This document shows positions 41,901-53,525 of a stretch of 64,000 nucleotides of DNA, in pieces; position 1 is the first letter of the stretch, and each line of letters begins with the position of its first letter. The translations under genes were made by a program, and so were the position numbers. The stretch spans positions 17,180,889-17,244,888 of the forward strand of contig NC_069087.1 of assembly GCF_947172395.1 (NCBI RefSeq), in the 5' to 3' direction. This DNA comes from Bicyclus anynana. Its lineage: Eukaryota; Arthropoda; Insecta; Lepidoptera; Nymphalidae. The notes beneath the pieces are model-generated. The model searched no databases. It saw only the letters and a list, made by a program, of their open reading frames with translations, and was not told the DNA's origin.

Positions 41901-43800
41901 ACGGCTTTGGTTTGTTTATCTTTGATTTTATCGCAATTAGCTTACAGAGTTACAATCAGAATAGATTATTTCGGTAAAGTAAGTTCTAAATTAAGAGTTA
42001 TTTTTAAATTTAGTTAGTACTTAGCTTTGGGATTTGATTTTCGTAAGAGAAGGTTTTTCCATAAATACAATTTCGATAGAAACCCAAGTTGATCACAGCA
42101 AAGTTAATCTATCTGCCGTTTTTCTCCAACACTGCCAATCTTTCGTATGAAAATTAGTAGAAGGCAGAGTTTTCTTATAAAACATAGTACTTAGCTATGG
42201 ACGGTTACACCAACACTTAATTACTCTTACAATATAGTAAATTCATGCCAAATAAAATCTTTGAAAAGAATCACAGAAAAATGTAGAATTCAAAATGATG
42301 TATCAGTAGAAGATATTTCATGTTACCCGAAACCGTTGATCCAATGGGACATTGAACTGTCGCTCCAAATATCGCGAAATAAGCCAACCAGTCTGCGGCT
42401 TAGCAATCATCTAATTGGGGCAATTAACCGATTGGTTTCGGTGGATTCGCGCGGCCTACTTACAGCAGGATTGAGTACTGCACTGACTCACACAGCTCTG
42501 CAGACTAGCTAAAAACCGTCTTGGAGAAACTATATCTTACTAATATCTATAAGAAACCTATAAGAAAGCTCAGAATCATTGCAATGGAGAGAGCTATACT
42601 TAGAATATCTTTACGTAATCAATATACAAGAACCAAAGTTCCGAAATGAGATGCGTAAAAGAAACAAAATTAACTGACAGAACTGGCAATGAGTTTCGAA
42701 GATTTTAGGCGGTGGCCAATGACCATCAGACATTTTGATTTTTATTGAAAACTCTCTAGAAGAAGAATAATTGAAATAGCAAATACCTATATGTAGCAAC
42801 CTGCACTTCTGTGGCCCGGCTACACTGGGAATTCAAACTCCGCGCTGGGTGTTTGATGATATCGACGTGTTACAAGATTTAGTCAATAACAGAACAATGC
42901 ACGACGTACCTTGGACTGCTACTGCTTTCGTTGACTCCACGTAGATACAGGGAATTTTCGTTGTTGCTTTGTGTTCCTTTTATGCTTCGCGCGATGCGTT
43001 GGATCTCAACGATTTTAACGAACTGCCGTTTTTGACAACAGCTGTCATTTCGATACAAACCACTTAATAACAGTACCTCCAATTGGTCACAAATACGATG
43101 TGCATGACAGCAGTTTATGTAAGCTGTGTTGCTATTGCCTGAAATCCTATGCAACGTCTAACATCGATGGCGCGAAGTTTGAATTAGTGGAGGCATAATG
43201 GAACACTATATGATCTAGGTTTAGTATAACTTAATACGACATCATTTTCGCGAAATAGCAACCGACCATAGGCCACTAATCTTCGAATACCTTTAAAAGG
43301 CGGCGATAAAAGATGTCTGTTAACGGTAATCTTTGGAATAGTTAAAAGAAAGTTTACGAAGAAATTTCATCAACATACACACCTAACTAACATATCTTCT
43401 GATATGTTCCCCACTCACAAGTGATACCGACCAGCCTTAAACGTCAACCACAACAAAAGGAGAACCGCTCCTAATTTATAGACAACATGTACAGAAAATT
43501 AGCAATGGTGTCCGTCGATTCATTAATACTAATTGAATCAGTTCCCGCGACAGTTCCAACTAATTGGCCGCTCGGTTTGTGCCGCGCTTCCTCGTGCGCC
43601 GTTTATGGTGGATGTTCAGAGTAACGTCGCGTGTCCGCTCTCCGTTGCTATTATAAAAAAGGCGCAGTTAATTAATTCTAACTAAAGCTTTGTATAGCCC
43701 GGTGCACTTTCGGGCTGTGCTCGGAAATCTCTGAACGACTTCCCGAGTTGTTACTGGTTCAATTTAATGATCCAAAACAGGTGGTCCAATTTATTAATCA

Positions 43801-43925
43801 CTAACGCCCGTGACTTCGTCCGCCCGTAGACCCCCTTAATCCAGTTCTATCGCAAAATTCGTGCTTAGCGGACACCTACCAACTATAAACTACCTCTCTA
43901 CCAAATTTCATAGTACGTCCAGGGG
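43801..43925 (-). mobile_element. Helitron-like 3' fragment (subfamily 1), minus
   Basis: CTAACGCCCGTGACTTCGTC, TGCTTAGCGGACACCTACCA and ACTACCTCTCTACCAAATTT are the reverse complement of the 3' half seen at 27170-27273. Confidence 0.6.
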
Positions 43926-44757
43926 ATTACATGATAAGTTTTATGTAATATATTTTGCATTTATGTAATAAGATAAGATTGCTCTAATTTGCGGATGATC
44001 TAAAATGTATCAAAAGTAAATAATAACAATATTCCAGGGATAGCTCTGCAAAAACGTGGAAGATACCAAAATGGTACATAAAACCAATTCGGGATTTGTT
44101 GAACTCTCACATTCGATAGTCAGATTTTGAGTCGGACGACTTACTGAAGATGAAACGTACTCGTAGCTGTGAATTAAATTTGTTGTTAGCACTGCAATCA
44201 CTGTTACTCTAAAAGCAAAACAAATACTGGCGAAACTATTCAATATTTAAAAGCGCAACTGTTTAGGTAGTGGTATCTAAATAGTTAAGTTCAACTAGTT
44301 CTATAAATGTTGCTACAGATTTAATCTCTCCATATTACTGTTGCATTGTCATTTTTCATCAAATGAGACGTCATTTACTATTAAGTGAAATGCTCGTGAA
44401 ACTAAAGCTGTGTAAAGACAATCGTAAAAATATTTGTAGATTTTTTTGAATATCTGCTCTGAACTATAAACAAAACATAACACAGATGATAGATATGAAG
44501 CAGCTTCAACAAAAGCACATACCTAACACCTATCAAAAAGATATCAGTTCGTCGACCCCGGCGCATTGTCTTAGGGTATGTTTCCACTGAAGCAGAAACT
44601 ATACAAGTAAAGCCAGTCTGTTCTCTGAAACAACTAAACAAAAGGCTATTGGATACATACATATTGTGTACATACATAAGTGAAACTTTATTATTTATAA
44701 CCATGGTTTTATTATTTGCTTATATTACGAATACTTTTTTTAACATGAGATTTTGAC

Positions 44758-45012
44758 GCTCTCCCTGGCGCAGCGGTATGCGCGGTGGATTTACAAGTCG
44801 CAGGTCCTAAGTTCGATTCCCGGCTGGGCCGATTGAGGTTTCCTTTAATTGGTCCAGGCTTAACTGGTGGGTAGCTTTGAGCCGTGGCAAGTTACCACCT
44901 TACCGAGATTTTCGTCCTCCGCCTAACAAGTTAGCACACTCCAACGTAGATTGCATCATCACTTTCCATCAGGTGAGATTGTAGTCAAGGACTAATTTGT
45001 AAACAATTGAAA
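44758..45012 (+). mobile_element. SINE family B with tRNA-like head
   Basis: CTCCCTGGCGCAGCGGTATG head (A-box region), AGTTCGATTCCCGGCTGGGC (B box) and GATTGAGGTTTCCTTTAATT. It has an internal deletion of the GATTTAGCGTTCCGG part and a tail of CTAATTTGTAAACAATTG plus poly-A. Confidence 0.85.
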
Positions 45013-45235
45013 AAAAAAACGTTACCAATCTAATGTTAAGATGGTACACATTACATGAAATACAAGACACGTTGATAGATAGATGGTGGTTAATAAAAAC
45101 TAAAGTACTGAAGCTTTTTGTAATAGAGCTCATCCTTCTGGGGAATCGTATCGTTGTGCTATTTCTACCGTCAAGCAGTACTATGATCCGATCTGAAGGA
45201 TTACCAGTGATTTCACAGGCACATAACCCTTAACT

Positions 45236-45610
45236 AGGTTGTCAGGTGCATCGCATGCCCAGTAAAACCTTTCTCTGTTACAGCCGATGGTTTTCTTAAC
45301 AAGGGCCTCATAAGAATGATCAGAGTCAGACATAACGAGCTATGCGCGGAGTATCTCTGCGTGATTGAATCTGAAATGAGGAGATCCGCAGAAGAACCAA
45401 AGTCACCGACATAGTTAAACGAATCGCAAACCAAACGATGGACGTTGGGGTCCCAAGGTGCTCGAATGGCGACTCCGCATTACAGAGCGTCGACTACATC
45501 AAGCAACTCGTAGGGATTCGCTGGCGGCTCTGGATCGTGATGTTTGGAAGTCCCTACAAAAGGTCTTTGTCCTGCAGTGAACGTCCATCGGCCGATATGA
45601 TGATATATTT
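45236..45610 (+). mobile_element. RTE-type LINE 3' fragment
   Basis: Contains AAGAACCAAAGTCACCGACA (EEPKSPT/RRTKVTD in two frames), GCTCGAATGGCGACTCCGCA and the 3' end GTGAACGTCCATCGGCCGAT with an ATGATGATAT tail. The frame is broken; the 109-codon plus frame is not the true RT frame throughout. Confidence 0.65.
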
Positions 45611-46090
45611 ATCTATAGTGATGCCTTTTGTCGCCACAAATAATTCCCTTTTTGGTCCCATGGACGCACACCACGGCACAGTAACGGGACGGCGCCGACG
45701 AAGCGCCGATCAAATTGTTTTATGTTTTCACCAATTAATTCCGTGCTCTCAACCTGATATGATGTGACTCATCATTCATTTGCGCGATAAAATAATAACG
45801 TCCGAACGCTTCTAGGAATCCATTTATGAAATTGGCGAGAGTACTTAAGCGATGCGATTTTTTAGTCCTTGTTGCTCCAGCGTCTATCCTTCAAAGTTCA
45901 ATTACACTATGCGTTTGTCTTAAAATCACCGTCATTATAAATACCACACACATATGTACTGTACAAGCCTTGTACAGCTCTTATGGTTAAGAGGTTTCTA
46001 GTTTCTATATGTCTCCACGAATGTACCTACTAGAAGAGCTACACATTACGAGAGGAATAGCGATGAATCATGAGGATTGCCCCACAAATT

Positions 46091-46225
46091 GTGGTCGTGG
46101 TCATCACTTAGGGTCGTCAAGAGTTTAGCGAACAAAGTGGTCGTGATCGCCACTTAGGATCGTCAAGAGTTTAGCTACTAGAGTGATCGTGATCGTCACT
46201 TAGGGTTGTCAAGAATGTTGCGACG
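46091..46225. repeat. 46-bp minisatellite, three copies
   Basis: Units start at 46091, 46137 and 46183. Each has the form GTGRTCGTGRTCRYCACTTA then GGRTYGTCAAGAGTTTAGC, diverging slightly in the last copy. Confidence 0.85.
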
Positions 46226-46271
46226 AAGTAGAAGAATTTATATATCTAACTTAAAAGAATTTATAATTAAC

Positions 46272-46309
46272 TTAATAATTTATTAATATCTGTAAAATTA
46301 ATAAATTAT
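46272..46309. repeat. Short AT inverted repeat
   Basis: AATAATTTATTAA and its complement about 11 nt apart. It is AT-only, so it is weak evidence for anything functional. Confidence 0.45.
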
Positions 46310-47895
46310 TATTATTGCTTAAAACTGTAAACTCAAATTATCCTTAGATGCAAAAAAGGATTATCGATTATATTTTATATGCTAAAAATACAAATCCTTA
46401 GCCATATTTTATTAAATAACAAAAAACTACGAATTTAAAGGACTTTATAAAATGTTAGTGCTACTTAAAAAATATAATAGATTTATCTGCAATGCATTGA
46501 TGAATTCATCTCTGTTTAAAATCATAAAACTTAAAACAGTTCTATACGATTTACCCAACCAAAGTTATCTAACTCGAATGGAACTGGTTCCAAAACATTA
46601 AAAAAATGTCTTAAAATAGGTGAAAGCTTAATTTAAGTCATACATTAAGTCAATCCAAAGATAGCGTAAGTTAATATCATTGCAGTTGGACGTAATTTAC
46701 TTTAAGTTCATACAAAAACTATATCACCACAACCCGACCATTATAACAAAACTTGCATAATACAAAAATGTGTTAAACCTGTTCTGACACATAACAAGTA
46801 ATAAGTAACACGTACTACAAATTATAAAGTGGCAAAAAATCTGGTATTAAATTTTCTGATTGTTGAGTTAGCCAGCCTTAAAGTGCTTATATTATATACT
46901 AGTACTTTTGTAAACGTGTTGTTTACAAAAATACAGTTGCCTGTCTGCACAGACTTTTTGATCTAGTTCCCTCTTCACCTTTTACCATAGCTGACAGGCA
47001 TCGCAGAGGTCCATCCATACGTAGTTGATGTCCCTTGGACGCGTTGATAAAATGATATTCTGTTCAAATTCATCTATATCATATTTAAGCTGATTATTCA
47101 ACGGAATAGTGTACGCTGAAAACGAATTAGCTACGACGTTTACATGATGTCGACGTAATGAAGTGAAGAAAATACCAACGAACTAAGGCGGAAGGCGATG
47201 AATAAATGATTTGCGACTCAACAAATTGTACCTACCATCGAGGCAATATCCAGTCCCATTTGCGCGTACACCATCTAAGGCAGTAATTCTCCGTGGTCCA
47301 CAATTAATCAATTAACTGCTATCGACCAAGTATCAGCTGTTATGTGCTTTCGAACAATTAACTCGGGTTTCTAAACACACGCTGCGCTGTTTCTCCTTCC
47401 CGTCTGAACTTGGCTACCGGAACCAATTGGAAACTAATTACGAAGATTGGTCTGTTGTCGCGATCTTTTAGACTTACAATTTCATAAGGGAAGGGAGCTT
47501 TGAGGTTACCATTTATAGCTTCTCTAAATAAGGATCATTAATTGATTCATCAGTGCTCGTTTTAAAGCTAAACGATCTGATGGCATGATTCGTTGATGGC
47601 AAATGTTTCGACACATTGTTTAAAAGAAAGCTGCCGTTTTTCTAATTGTTTCATTAGATAAACAGTATCCAGTTGGCATGATTTGCATAGGTATTAGGTT
47701 AAGTAACCATAAGTGTTGTATTGTATTATTTCTCAATAAAAAAATGATTGTGTCACCATATGTAAAATCGTAGCTTTAGCTTAAGCAGTGTTTAAGGATA
47801 TCAGTCTTTATTACATTAAGATGGCTATATCTACTTACTACAAGTCTAACTTACTACGTGTGCACATTTGACCAATATGTGATTCTTGTCACCAG

Positions 47896-47968
47896 GGTCG
47901 ACACAAACGGAATGCGACTTTTCCTGGAGGTCAAACGGCGAGCTTGTTGCAGTCATCGACAACGAGAA
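47896..47968 (+). CDS. osp: Outspread/MPRIP-like protein, second exon in the window
   Basis: Acceptor TTGTCACCAG|GG and donor GAA|GTATGT. It has 24 codons plus one base: GRHKRNATFPGGQTASLLQS then STTR. It continues YPRSK in frame into a short basic segment, corresponding to the position of the MPRIP 'YPRTNKQNQKKKRK' tail after the PH domain. It is too short and in the wrong frame to be seen as an ORF. Support comes from precise splice sites, matching phases with both neighbours and the GRHKRNATFPGG sequence typical of the insect proteins. Confidence 0.82.
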
Positions 47969-48446
47969 GTATGTACATTGTACATTCAACTAGCTTTTAA
48001 TCTATATTTCACAATGTCATTCATTTATTTGCTTATTTATTTTAACGTTATTTCGCATTTAAATTAAGATTTACAAAAGCATTGGGAATCCTTGCTTTTG
48101 ATGGTTCAACGAGTAAGTGAATGTCAAGTGAGTTGTGGAAGAAATTTCAGTAACGCTGTTTTGAATAACTCGCAAGTGCGAGTTTAGAATTCACCTCAAT
48201 CTTTCTCTTTCTAAAGTATGGTGTTAGACAGAGAGCGATAGAGGTGAATACATAACTCGCACTGTCGAGTTATAAAAACGTCGTTAAAGATTAGCGAATA
48301 GTTTCTAAAGAAACTCATATGAAGAATTTTACTGCTTTAAGACATTTGTTCCGGAAGATTTATTCATTTGTATTTGAAAGTTGGAGCCTGAGGCTTGTCC
48401 GAAGTTTTTCGCCCGTCGGAAGTTTAAGGCAGTGATCTGATTCCAG
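47969..48446 (+). other. Intron of the outspread-like gene (478 bp)
   Basis: GT (47969) to AG (48446), phase 1. It contains the MITE-like inverted repeat at 48152-48291. Confidence 0.75.
48152..48291. mobile_element. MITE-like inverted-repeat element
   Basis: TAACGCTGTTTTGAATAACTC + GCAAGTGCGAG is mirrored by CTCGCACTGTCGAGTTATAA + AACGTCGTTA, with GAATTCACCTC/GAGGTGAATAC inside. It is about 140 bp and non-coding. The right half resembles 52040-52090. Confidence 0.65.
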
Positions 48447-48602
48447 AATACTCCGCAGACGCGTCGACGCTGCGCGACGCGGCGGAGTGCAGCGCGCGGC
48501 CGCGGTTCTGTGGCGGCACGACCACGTGGCCGGGGCCCCGGGTGCAGCCCCCGCAGCCGGAGATCGCCAGTCTAGCTGCCCCCACCAACATCGACACCAA
48601 AG
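48447..48602 (+). CDS. osp: Outspread/MPRIP-like protein, third exon in the window
   Basis: Acceptor GATTCCAG|AA and donor AAAG|GTACTG, 156 bp, phase 1 to phase 1. The split codon joins as AAA (Lys): ...STTRKYSADASTLRDAAECS then ARPRFCGGTTTWPGPRVQPP and QPEIASLAAPTNIDTK. It is a Pro/Ala/Ser-rich, probably disordered linker between the two PH domains of the family. Very GC-rich, like the first exon. Later exons (second PH domain, coiled coil) are not visible before the end of the window. Confidence 0.82.
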
Positions 48603-48660
48603 GTACTGCTACTTCTGCGCCATACTTCTTTTATTTTCTTAACAACAAAACTAAGCATTG

Positions 48661-48775
48661 GTCGTGCCAAACTTCGAGTCCACTCTGACGCTCGCTAATA
48701 ACCTGGCTGGGATATGTTTTCGTGTACTACGCATTACGCATCGCGTTTATAGCGGACTCGAAGATTGGTGCATAC
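48661..48775. mobile_element. Short inverted-repeat (MITE-like) element
   Basis: CCAAACTTCGAGTCCACTCT at the left is mirrored by AGCGGACTCGAAGATTGG at the right; about 115 bp, non-coding. Confidence 0.6.
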
Positions 48776-50491
48776 TATAAAGGAATCATCAAATAAGAAA
48801 CCCTCTATTTATATTGAAACTAGGTAAGTTACCTATTGCCTTTTCAGCTGCAGGATATACACATTTTATAAACGCATGCTTTAACAATGTGTCGTGCTAC
48901 AAAATAATCCTGTAAGACTATAAAAAAATACAGCCAAATGACGCGTATGTTATTTTATGGCCATTTACGCGATAAAAAGCCGAATACGAGTACAATTAGG
49001 TTATTGTTAACATGTCAAAAAGGAACTTCTTATCCCTACACCTGGGTCACAAGTCCCGGGCCATACTCGGAGGTTTTCCACACCACACGATGTCCCGGGA
49101 TCTGTGCAGTAAATCAATGGAACGATAATATATTCATCTCACTATTCAAAACTAAATAGGTACATACATCCTCCCAACTGTAAGATGTAACCACATCGGT
49201 TATTTATAGGGTAAACAAATCCCTCAAAGGCAACGCATTAGCAGTATCTCTGATGCTACAAATGGACATTGGCCACTGTAATTATTTAACAAGTGACGCT
49301 CGTTCCTTTTAAGCGATAAAAAGCCAACAACTATGTAAAGTATTACCAAATGGAAGTAATTTCTAATCTGACTTTCTTGACATACTTGTAACTGGGACAC
49401 CTTCCCCCACATAACCCTTTTGCAAACATTCCTATTCTGGGTCTGGGATCTGGGACGTTACAGCCTTCGCAGTGGTTTTCATTGAGTTCCGTTGAGGCCG
49501 TTTGCAGTCGCAGACCACTCCCACTCGTGACATCGGCCCGTATTTCAAATGAGCATGCATCAGATATAGACGGTTTTGCAATACTGCTAGGGAGACTGCA
49601 CACGTATACGCAACTTTTACAGAACTACCGCAGAATATTCAGAAACTAAGTAACACTACGATATCATGATTTTAAAGGAGAAGAAATAAAAATGTATGTA
49701 AATGTAATGTAGAAAATGTAATCCAATCCAATTTGCCAACCATTTCAAACACCTGTCGACCTACGCTAACAACCGAAAAGAATTTTCATACAGTTTTCAC
49801 AGATAAATATATAAAACTGTTCTACGAATAAGACTTTTGATAGATATCGACGTCTTGACAAAATACTTTTGAGTCATATCTAAATCTTCCTTGATTTCAA
49901 GGCAGATTTACATATGACTCAAAACAGTTACACCGAGTACACAGTTAGACTTTCAATAAACTGTTTGAAATTCAAGATAAAAACTAATTTCGCAGTAATA
50001 TATCACAAGCTTTAAGCCTCGTAGCTTGCAAGAATTCTTTCAAGAAGCTTCGTAGATTTCTTAAATATTAAATAAGGTCTACCACCCTGCGTCTAAGTTT
50101 GTGTTCGCCCTAATGCAAACATAGCTTCCCACTTAGATGGTGCACACGCGGATTTGCATTTCAAATTTCGTCCCATAACTTTATAACTGTGTCTTATTAG
50201 TGAGCTCTAAATTATTTTGAAACTAAGATTTTGTAATTCAATTCGCTTATCTGGCTGCATGAGTAACTACTTAGTGAATGGAGTATTATTTTGTTATCGT
50301 TTATTATAGTAGTCGTTTAAATTATTTTGATTCATTTATTCGTTAGTAATCTATACGAATATTGTAAATGCAAAACACAAGATAAAATATCTCCTATAAT
50401 AAGAACATAAGTAAGATTATGTCAATAATTTATTTATAATTATTTATTTATCATGTAATTTATATTTACTAAAAAACATATTTTTATATTC
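48776..50491. other. No further exon recognised; probable continuing intron
   Basis: The frames at 48938-49159 and 49224-49603 lack domains. A hairpin lies at 49867-49924. Confidence 0.35.
49867..49924. repeat. Hairpin, 27-nt arms with two mismatches, 4-nt loop
   Basis: TTTTGAGTCATATCTAAATC at the left pairs with GATTTACATATGACTCAAAA at the right. The loop (ATTT) is too small for a typical pre-miRNA, so a foldback origin is likelier. Confidence 0.7.
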
Positions 50492-50800
50492 ATCATTAGC
50501 AACCCATTAGCAAACCCCTCACTGTTGAGCAAGAGTCTCCTCTCAGAATGTGAGGGGTCAGGCCAATAATCCACCACGCCGGTGGCCCAATGCGTATTGG
50601 TAGACTTCACACTCGTAGAGAATTAAGAATTAATTAAGAATTGAGAAAATTCTCAGGTATACAGATTTCCTCACGACGTTTTTCCTTCACCGTCTGAGAC
50701 ACGTGATATTTAATTTCTTAAAATCCACATAACTGGACCGGATTCAAACCTACGCCCTCCTAATCGTAGGCAGAGATATCCTTTAAGGGCTACCACGGCT
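50492..50800 (-). mobile_element. SINE family A, diverged, minus
   Basis: ATCATTAGCAACCCATTAGC tail side, TCTCAGAATGTGAGGGGTCA body, and a degraded head (GGGCTACCACGGCT) at the right. Contains small internal duplications (AATTAAGAATTAATTAAG). Confidence 0.75.
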
Positions 50801-51461
50801 CTCGGTACTCGGCACGGCTTTTTAATATTACTTTACTTACTTTACTTTATTTATTAACTTAAGTTTTCCTCATTCTTGAAATTTTCTTTGCATACATAAC
50901 AAAAAGTTATGTGCAATATGTAATTTTGAAATAATCTACCTACTAGTAATAAAATTGTAAATGTTATGAGTCGTATGTAGGTATCGTGGTAACAGTTTTA
51001 ACCCGATGTCAAAATCCAAATGAACTTTCTCATGCCATGGGGAAAAAGTATAAAAACTGTCTATTAAAAAATATAATCAACTTTGAAATATTATCAAATT
51101 TATTAGTATTAGCGATGATGGTTAAACACCGATAATTTACTGAAGTAAATATATTTTAAAGTTTTTATGATACTCGTGTATTCGTAAAAAAAAACTTACA
51201 CCGTCATTGCGGTCTGATATTTTTATTAGTGAGTCCATAAAAAGACTCTTCGAGAACTATTATGTAAATTGAGTAAACAGTAAATAAGTATGATGTCTTA
51301 CTATTACTGCATTTTTTACTGCCTGGTGAAGTGAAGCTGAAGTTAATAGAAACATTTGATTCACATAAAGACTTTTTATAGCAATCTATAAAAATATCTT
51401 TGGGTAAGCCGAGTGAGAGTTGAGCCTTCGCGAGTAGGGATCGATTTTTATTATTTATTGA
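50801..51461. other. No gene recognised
   Basis: AT-rich sequence with a short TTTAC/TTACT microsatellite-like run near 50830. Confidence 0.35.
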
Positions 51462-51548
51462 TATATACTCAGAGGCACAGTTATCCGCCCAATTTAATAT
51501 ACTCGCGTCATATTAAAGTGGGCGGATAATTGTGCCTCTGAGTATATT
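51462..51548. mobile_element. Palindromic MITE, copy 2
   Basis: Arms TATACTCAGAGGCACAGTTA and GGATAATTGTGCCTCTGAGT; centre ACTCGCGTCAT. Same family and orientation as 8087-8175. Confidence 0.75.
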
Positions 51549-51568
51549 TTTAAATAACGAAATTCCTT

Positions 51569-51922
51569 TTACCTGCGTTTCACACACAGAACAGTAAACG
51601 CTAAAGCTAACACTTTTAATGCCCGTGGGTTCACGCCTCCAATATTAAATGAACAAGGTATTTGACACTTGATAAGCCTTGAAAAACGAATCGACATGAC
51701 AAAAATTAAATACATGAATATTATTTGCGGGATGTAGCAAAAATAAATCATAATTTGTTCAAATTTTATTAGTAGTAGGAGTAAATTCACAGACGTATCA
51801 CAAGTCCCTGGATCTGCTCGAAATCTTTCTCTCTGGCCATATGCTGGTTCTGGTACGCGCACGATGACTTCATGAAATGCTAAAATATTTCGTTCAAATA
51901 AATTTTGGTCATCGACCAGCAT
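51569..51922 (-). CDS. Unrecognised 117-codon open frame (doubtful)
   Basis: Begins MLVDDQNLFERNILAFHEVI and has a hydrophobic stretch at about residues 46-80 (LLLLLIKFEQIMIYFCYIPQ...). I recognise no domain; the hydrophobicity simply reflects AT-rich codons. It abuts MITE-like DNA on both sides. Retained only as a candidate. Confidence 0.15.
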   Translation of the reverse strand: MLVDDQNLFERNILAFHEVIVRVPEPAYGQRERFRADPGTCDTSVNLLLLLIKFEQIMIYFCYIPQIIFMYLIFVMSIRFSRLIKCQIPCSFNIGGVNPRALKVLALAFTVLCVKRR

Positions 51923-51954
51923 CGCTGTATTTGTTTGCCGGTGAAGTTAGTGCT

Positions 51955-52095
51955 ATTCTATAGCCATGTTATTATAACATAACAGTGGGTGTTTCCAATT
52001 TGTCTCTATCTCTATCTATACTATAGTATAATTGTACACAGAGATAGATACAGACGAATTCGAGACTTACAATGTCGAGTTTAAAAACATCGCTT
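51955..52095. mobile_element. Degenerate MITE-like inverted repeat
   Basis: TTGTCTCTATCTCTATCTAT vs GAGATAGATACAGACGAAT are partly complementary. The right end (CGAGTTTAAAAACATCGCTT) resembles the end of 48152-48291. Confidence 0.4.
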
Positions 52096-52137
52096 CAGAA
52101 AAAAGGTTCTGTTTCAGACTGATATAAGCTTAGCAGG

Positions 52138-52330
52138 CGACCAACGACATACCTCGTTAAGAGAAATAGGTAAAATGTCAACCAATAGCGGCGAAATACT
52201 CCCACTCCCATCTCTTTCGTCGCATTCGTCGTAACGCAGCGAAATTAGCGATATTTCCGGTTGCGGTGCTATTGTTTGACATTTTGTCTATTTCTCTTCA
52301 CGAAATACGTTATTTGGTCGCATGATAGGC
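52138..52330. mobile_element. MITE with ~45-bp terminal inverted repeats, GAAGAGAAAT family
   Basis: GCGACCAACGACATACCTCG + TTAAGAGAAATAGG is mirrored by CTATTTCTCTTCACGAAATA + CGTTATTTGGTCGC. The ~190-bp element has a CCGCTATTGG/GGTGCTATTG-like inner pair and a relative at 14440-14620. Confidence 0.7.
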
Positions 52331-52875
52331 CTAATGAACGCAAGGCTGCGCATTAGGACTTGTTTCAAGCGAATGTGCCTTGCAAGATAACGTTTTGCTA
52401 AGGCAACGGATTTCCACTTAAGGTTTAGCAGGTTGTCTCAACTATTTCTATAAAAATACTGAATTATTTTTACTAAGCACGTATCCAGCGTTCGCTGCAA
52501 TCACAGCTCGGAGCAACGTGTCGTCTGTCAGACATTAGTATGACCGTTATTGCTCGTACTTGGTAACGTTATTCTGAGTTCGATTTACGTGGACAGGACG
52601 ATTGGATAGGTACGTTTTTATGAGTGACTACGCTTTTTAATTTTACTGGATAAATCCTATTTTTTGTCTGTTTTACCTTATCAGGGCGCTATTTTTTCGA
52701 TTATTTAAACAGTTTATATTTCTCTAAAATGATTTCATTCGTTTTGAAATTTTTTCTCAATATGAAATTTATCAGTAGGTACTTTAGGCATAAAAATCTA
52801 AAAATCGTACATAATAGTTTAGCTTTTATAATGTTATCATAGACTTACTCGTAGATGAATTTCGAAAACATTCCA
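52331..52875. other. No gene recognised
   Basis: AT-rich with a GC-richer stretch at 52480-52560; nothing assignable. Confidence 0.3.
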
Positions 52876-53060
52876 TCACACTACTATTATAAAGGCAAAA
52901 GTTTGTGTATGTGTGTGTGCAGCATAAGAAGGCAAACATACTTATGTTTGTTCCTCTTTTACGCTGCAGCTTGCAAACAGCTTGCTTATTTGGCTAAAAT
53001 TTGGAATGGAAATGAATTTTAATCTGGATTAACACATAAGCCACTTTTTATTCCTCAAAA
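52876..53060 (+). mobile_element. Helitron-like element, 3'-truncated (subfamily 3)
   Basis: TCACACTACTATTATAAAGG, GTTCCTCTTTTACGCTGCAG, GGAATGGAAATGAATTTTAA and AACACATAAGCCACTTTTTA; no CTAG end. Confidence 0.6.
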
Positions 53061-53525
53061 AATTCAAAAAAATTACATGATATTCCTGAAATTCCGAAAC
53101 TTAAACTTATGGTGTCTCTATTAAATCCAATCACGTCGTAAAAATGACTAACACCGTTTCGAATACGATCGACAAATATTATATTCATTGCATGTTGCAT
53201 ATTACACTCGTTAGCAATAACTGTACTCTGTACGCAGTGGATGCGTTTGCATAATTATAGACGATTAATCGATTGCACTTCATAGTTCCGATACAACAGG
53301 TATGCTGTATCCTCTTCTCGCTTACCCGCTTTCGTATATTGTGTCTCGCTTTCTCGCAGTGCGGGCTTGGCTAGGCTATAAATCGTGGTCGGTGACAACA
53401 AGTTAGGTTCTAATTAGGAACCGTTAGCGGTTACTAGCAGTATGGGCGACAGTGCGAGATACGGGTTAATACTTACTGACTATCAAGTACGTGCTGACCA
53501 TATTAAACGATTTCCGCCCGAGCTT

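Larger units (their letters stand above)
38988..47895 (+). other. Large intron of the outspread-like gene (8.9 kb)
   Basis: GT (38988) to AG (47895), phase 0. It holds a Helitron fragment, SINE B, an RTE LINE piece and a minisatellite, annotated separately. GC-richer, repeat-free blocks at 39470-39900, 40140-40440 and 43540-43780 are the likeliest places for intronic regulatory DNA. Short open frames inside have no domains. Confidence 0.7.
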
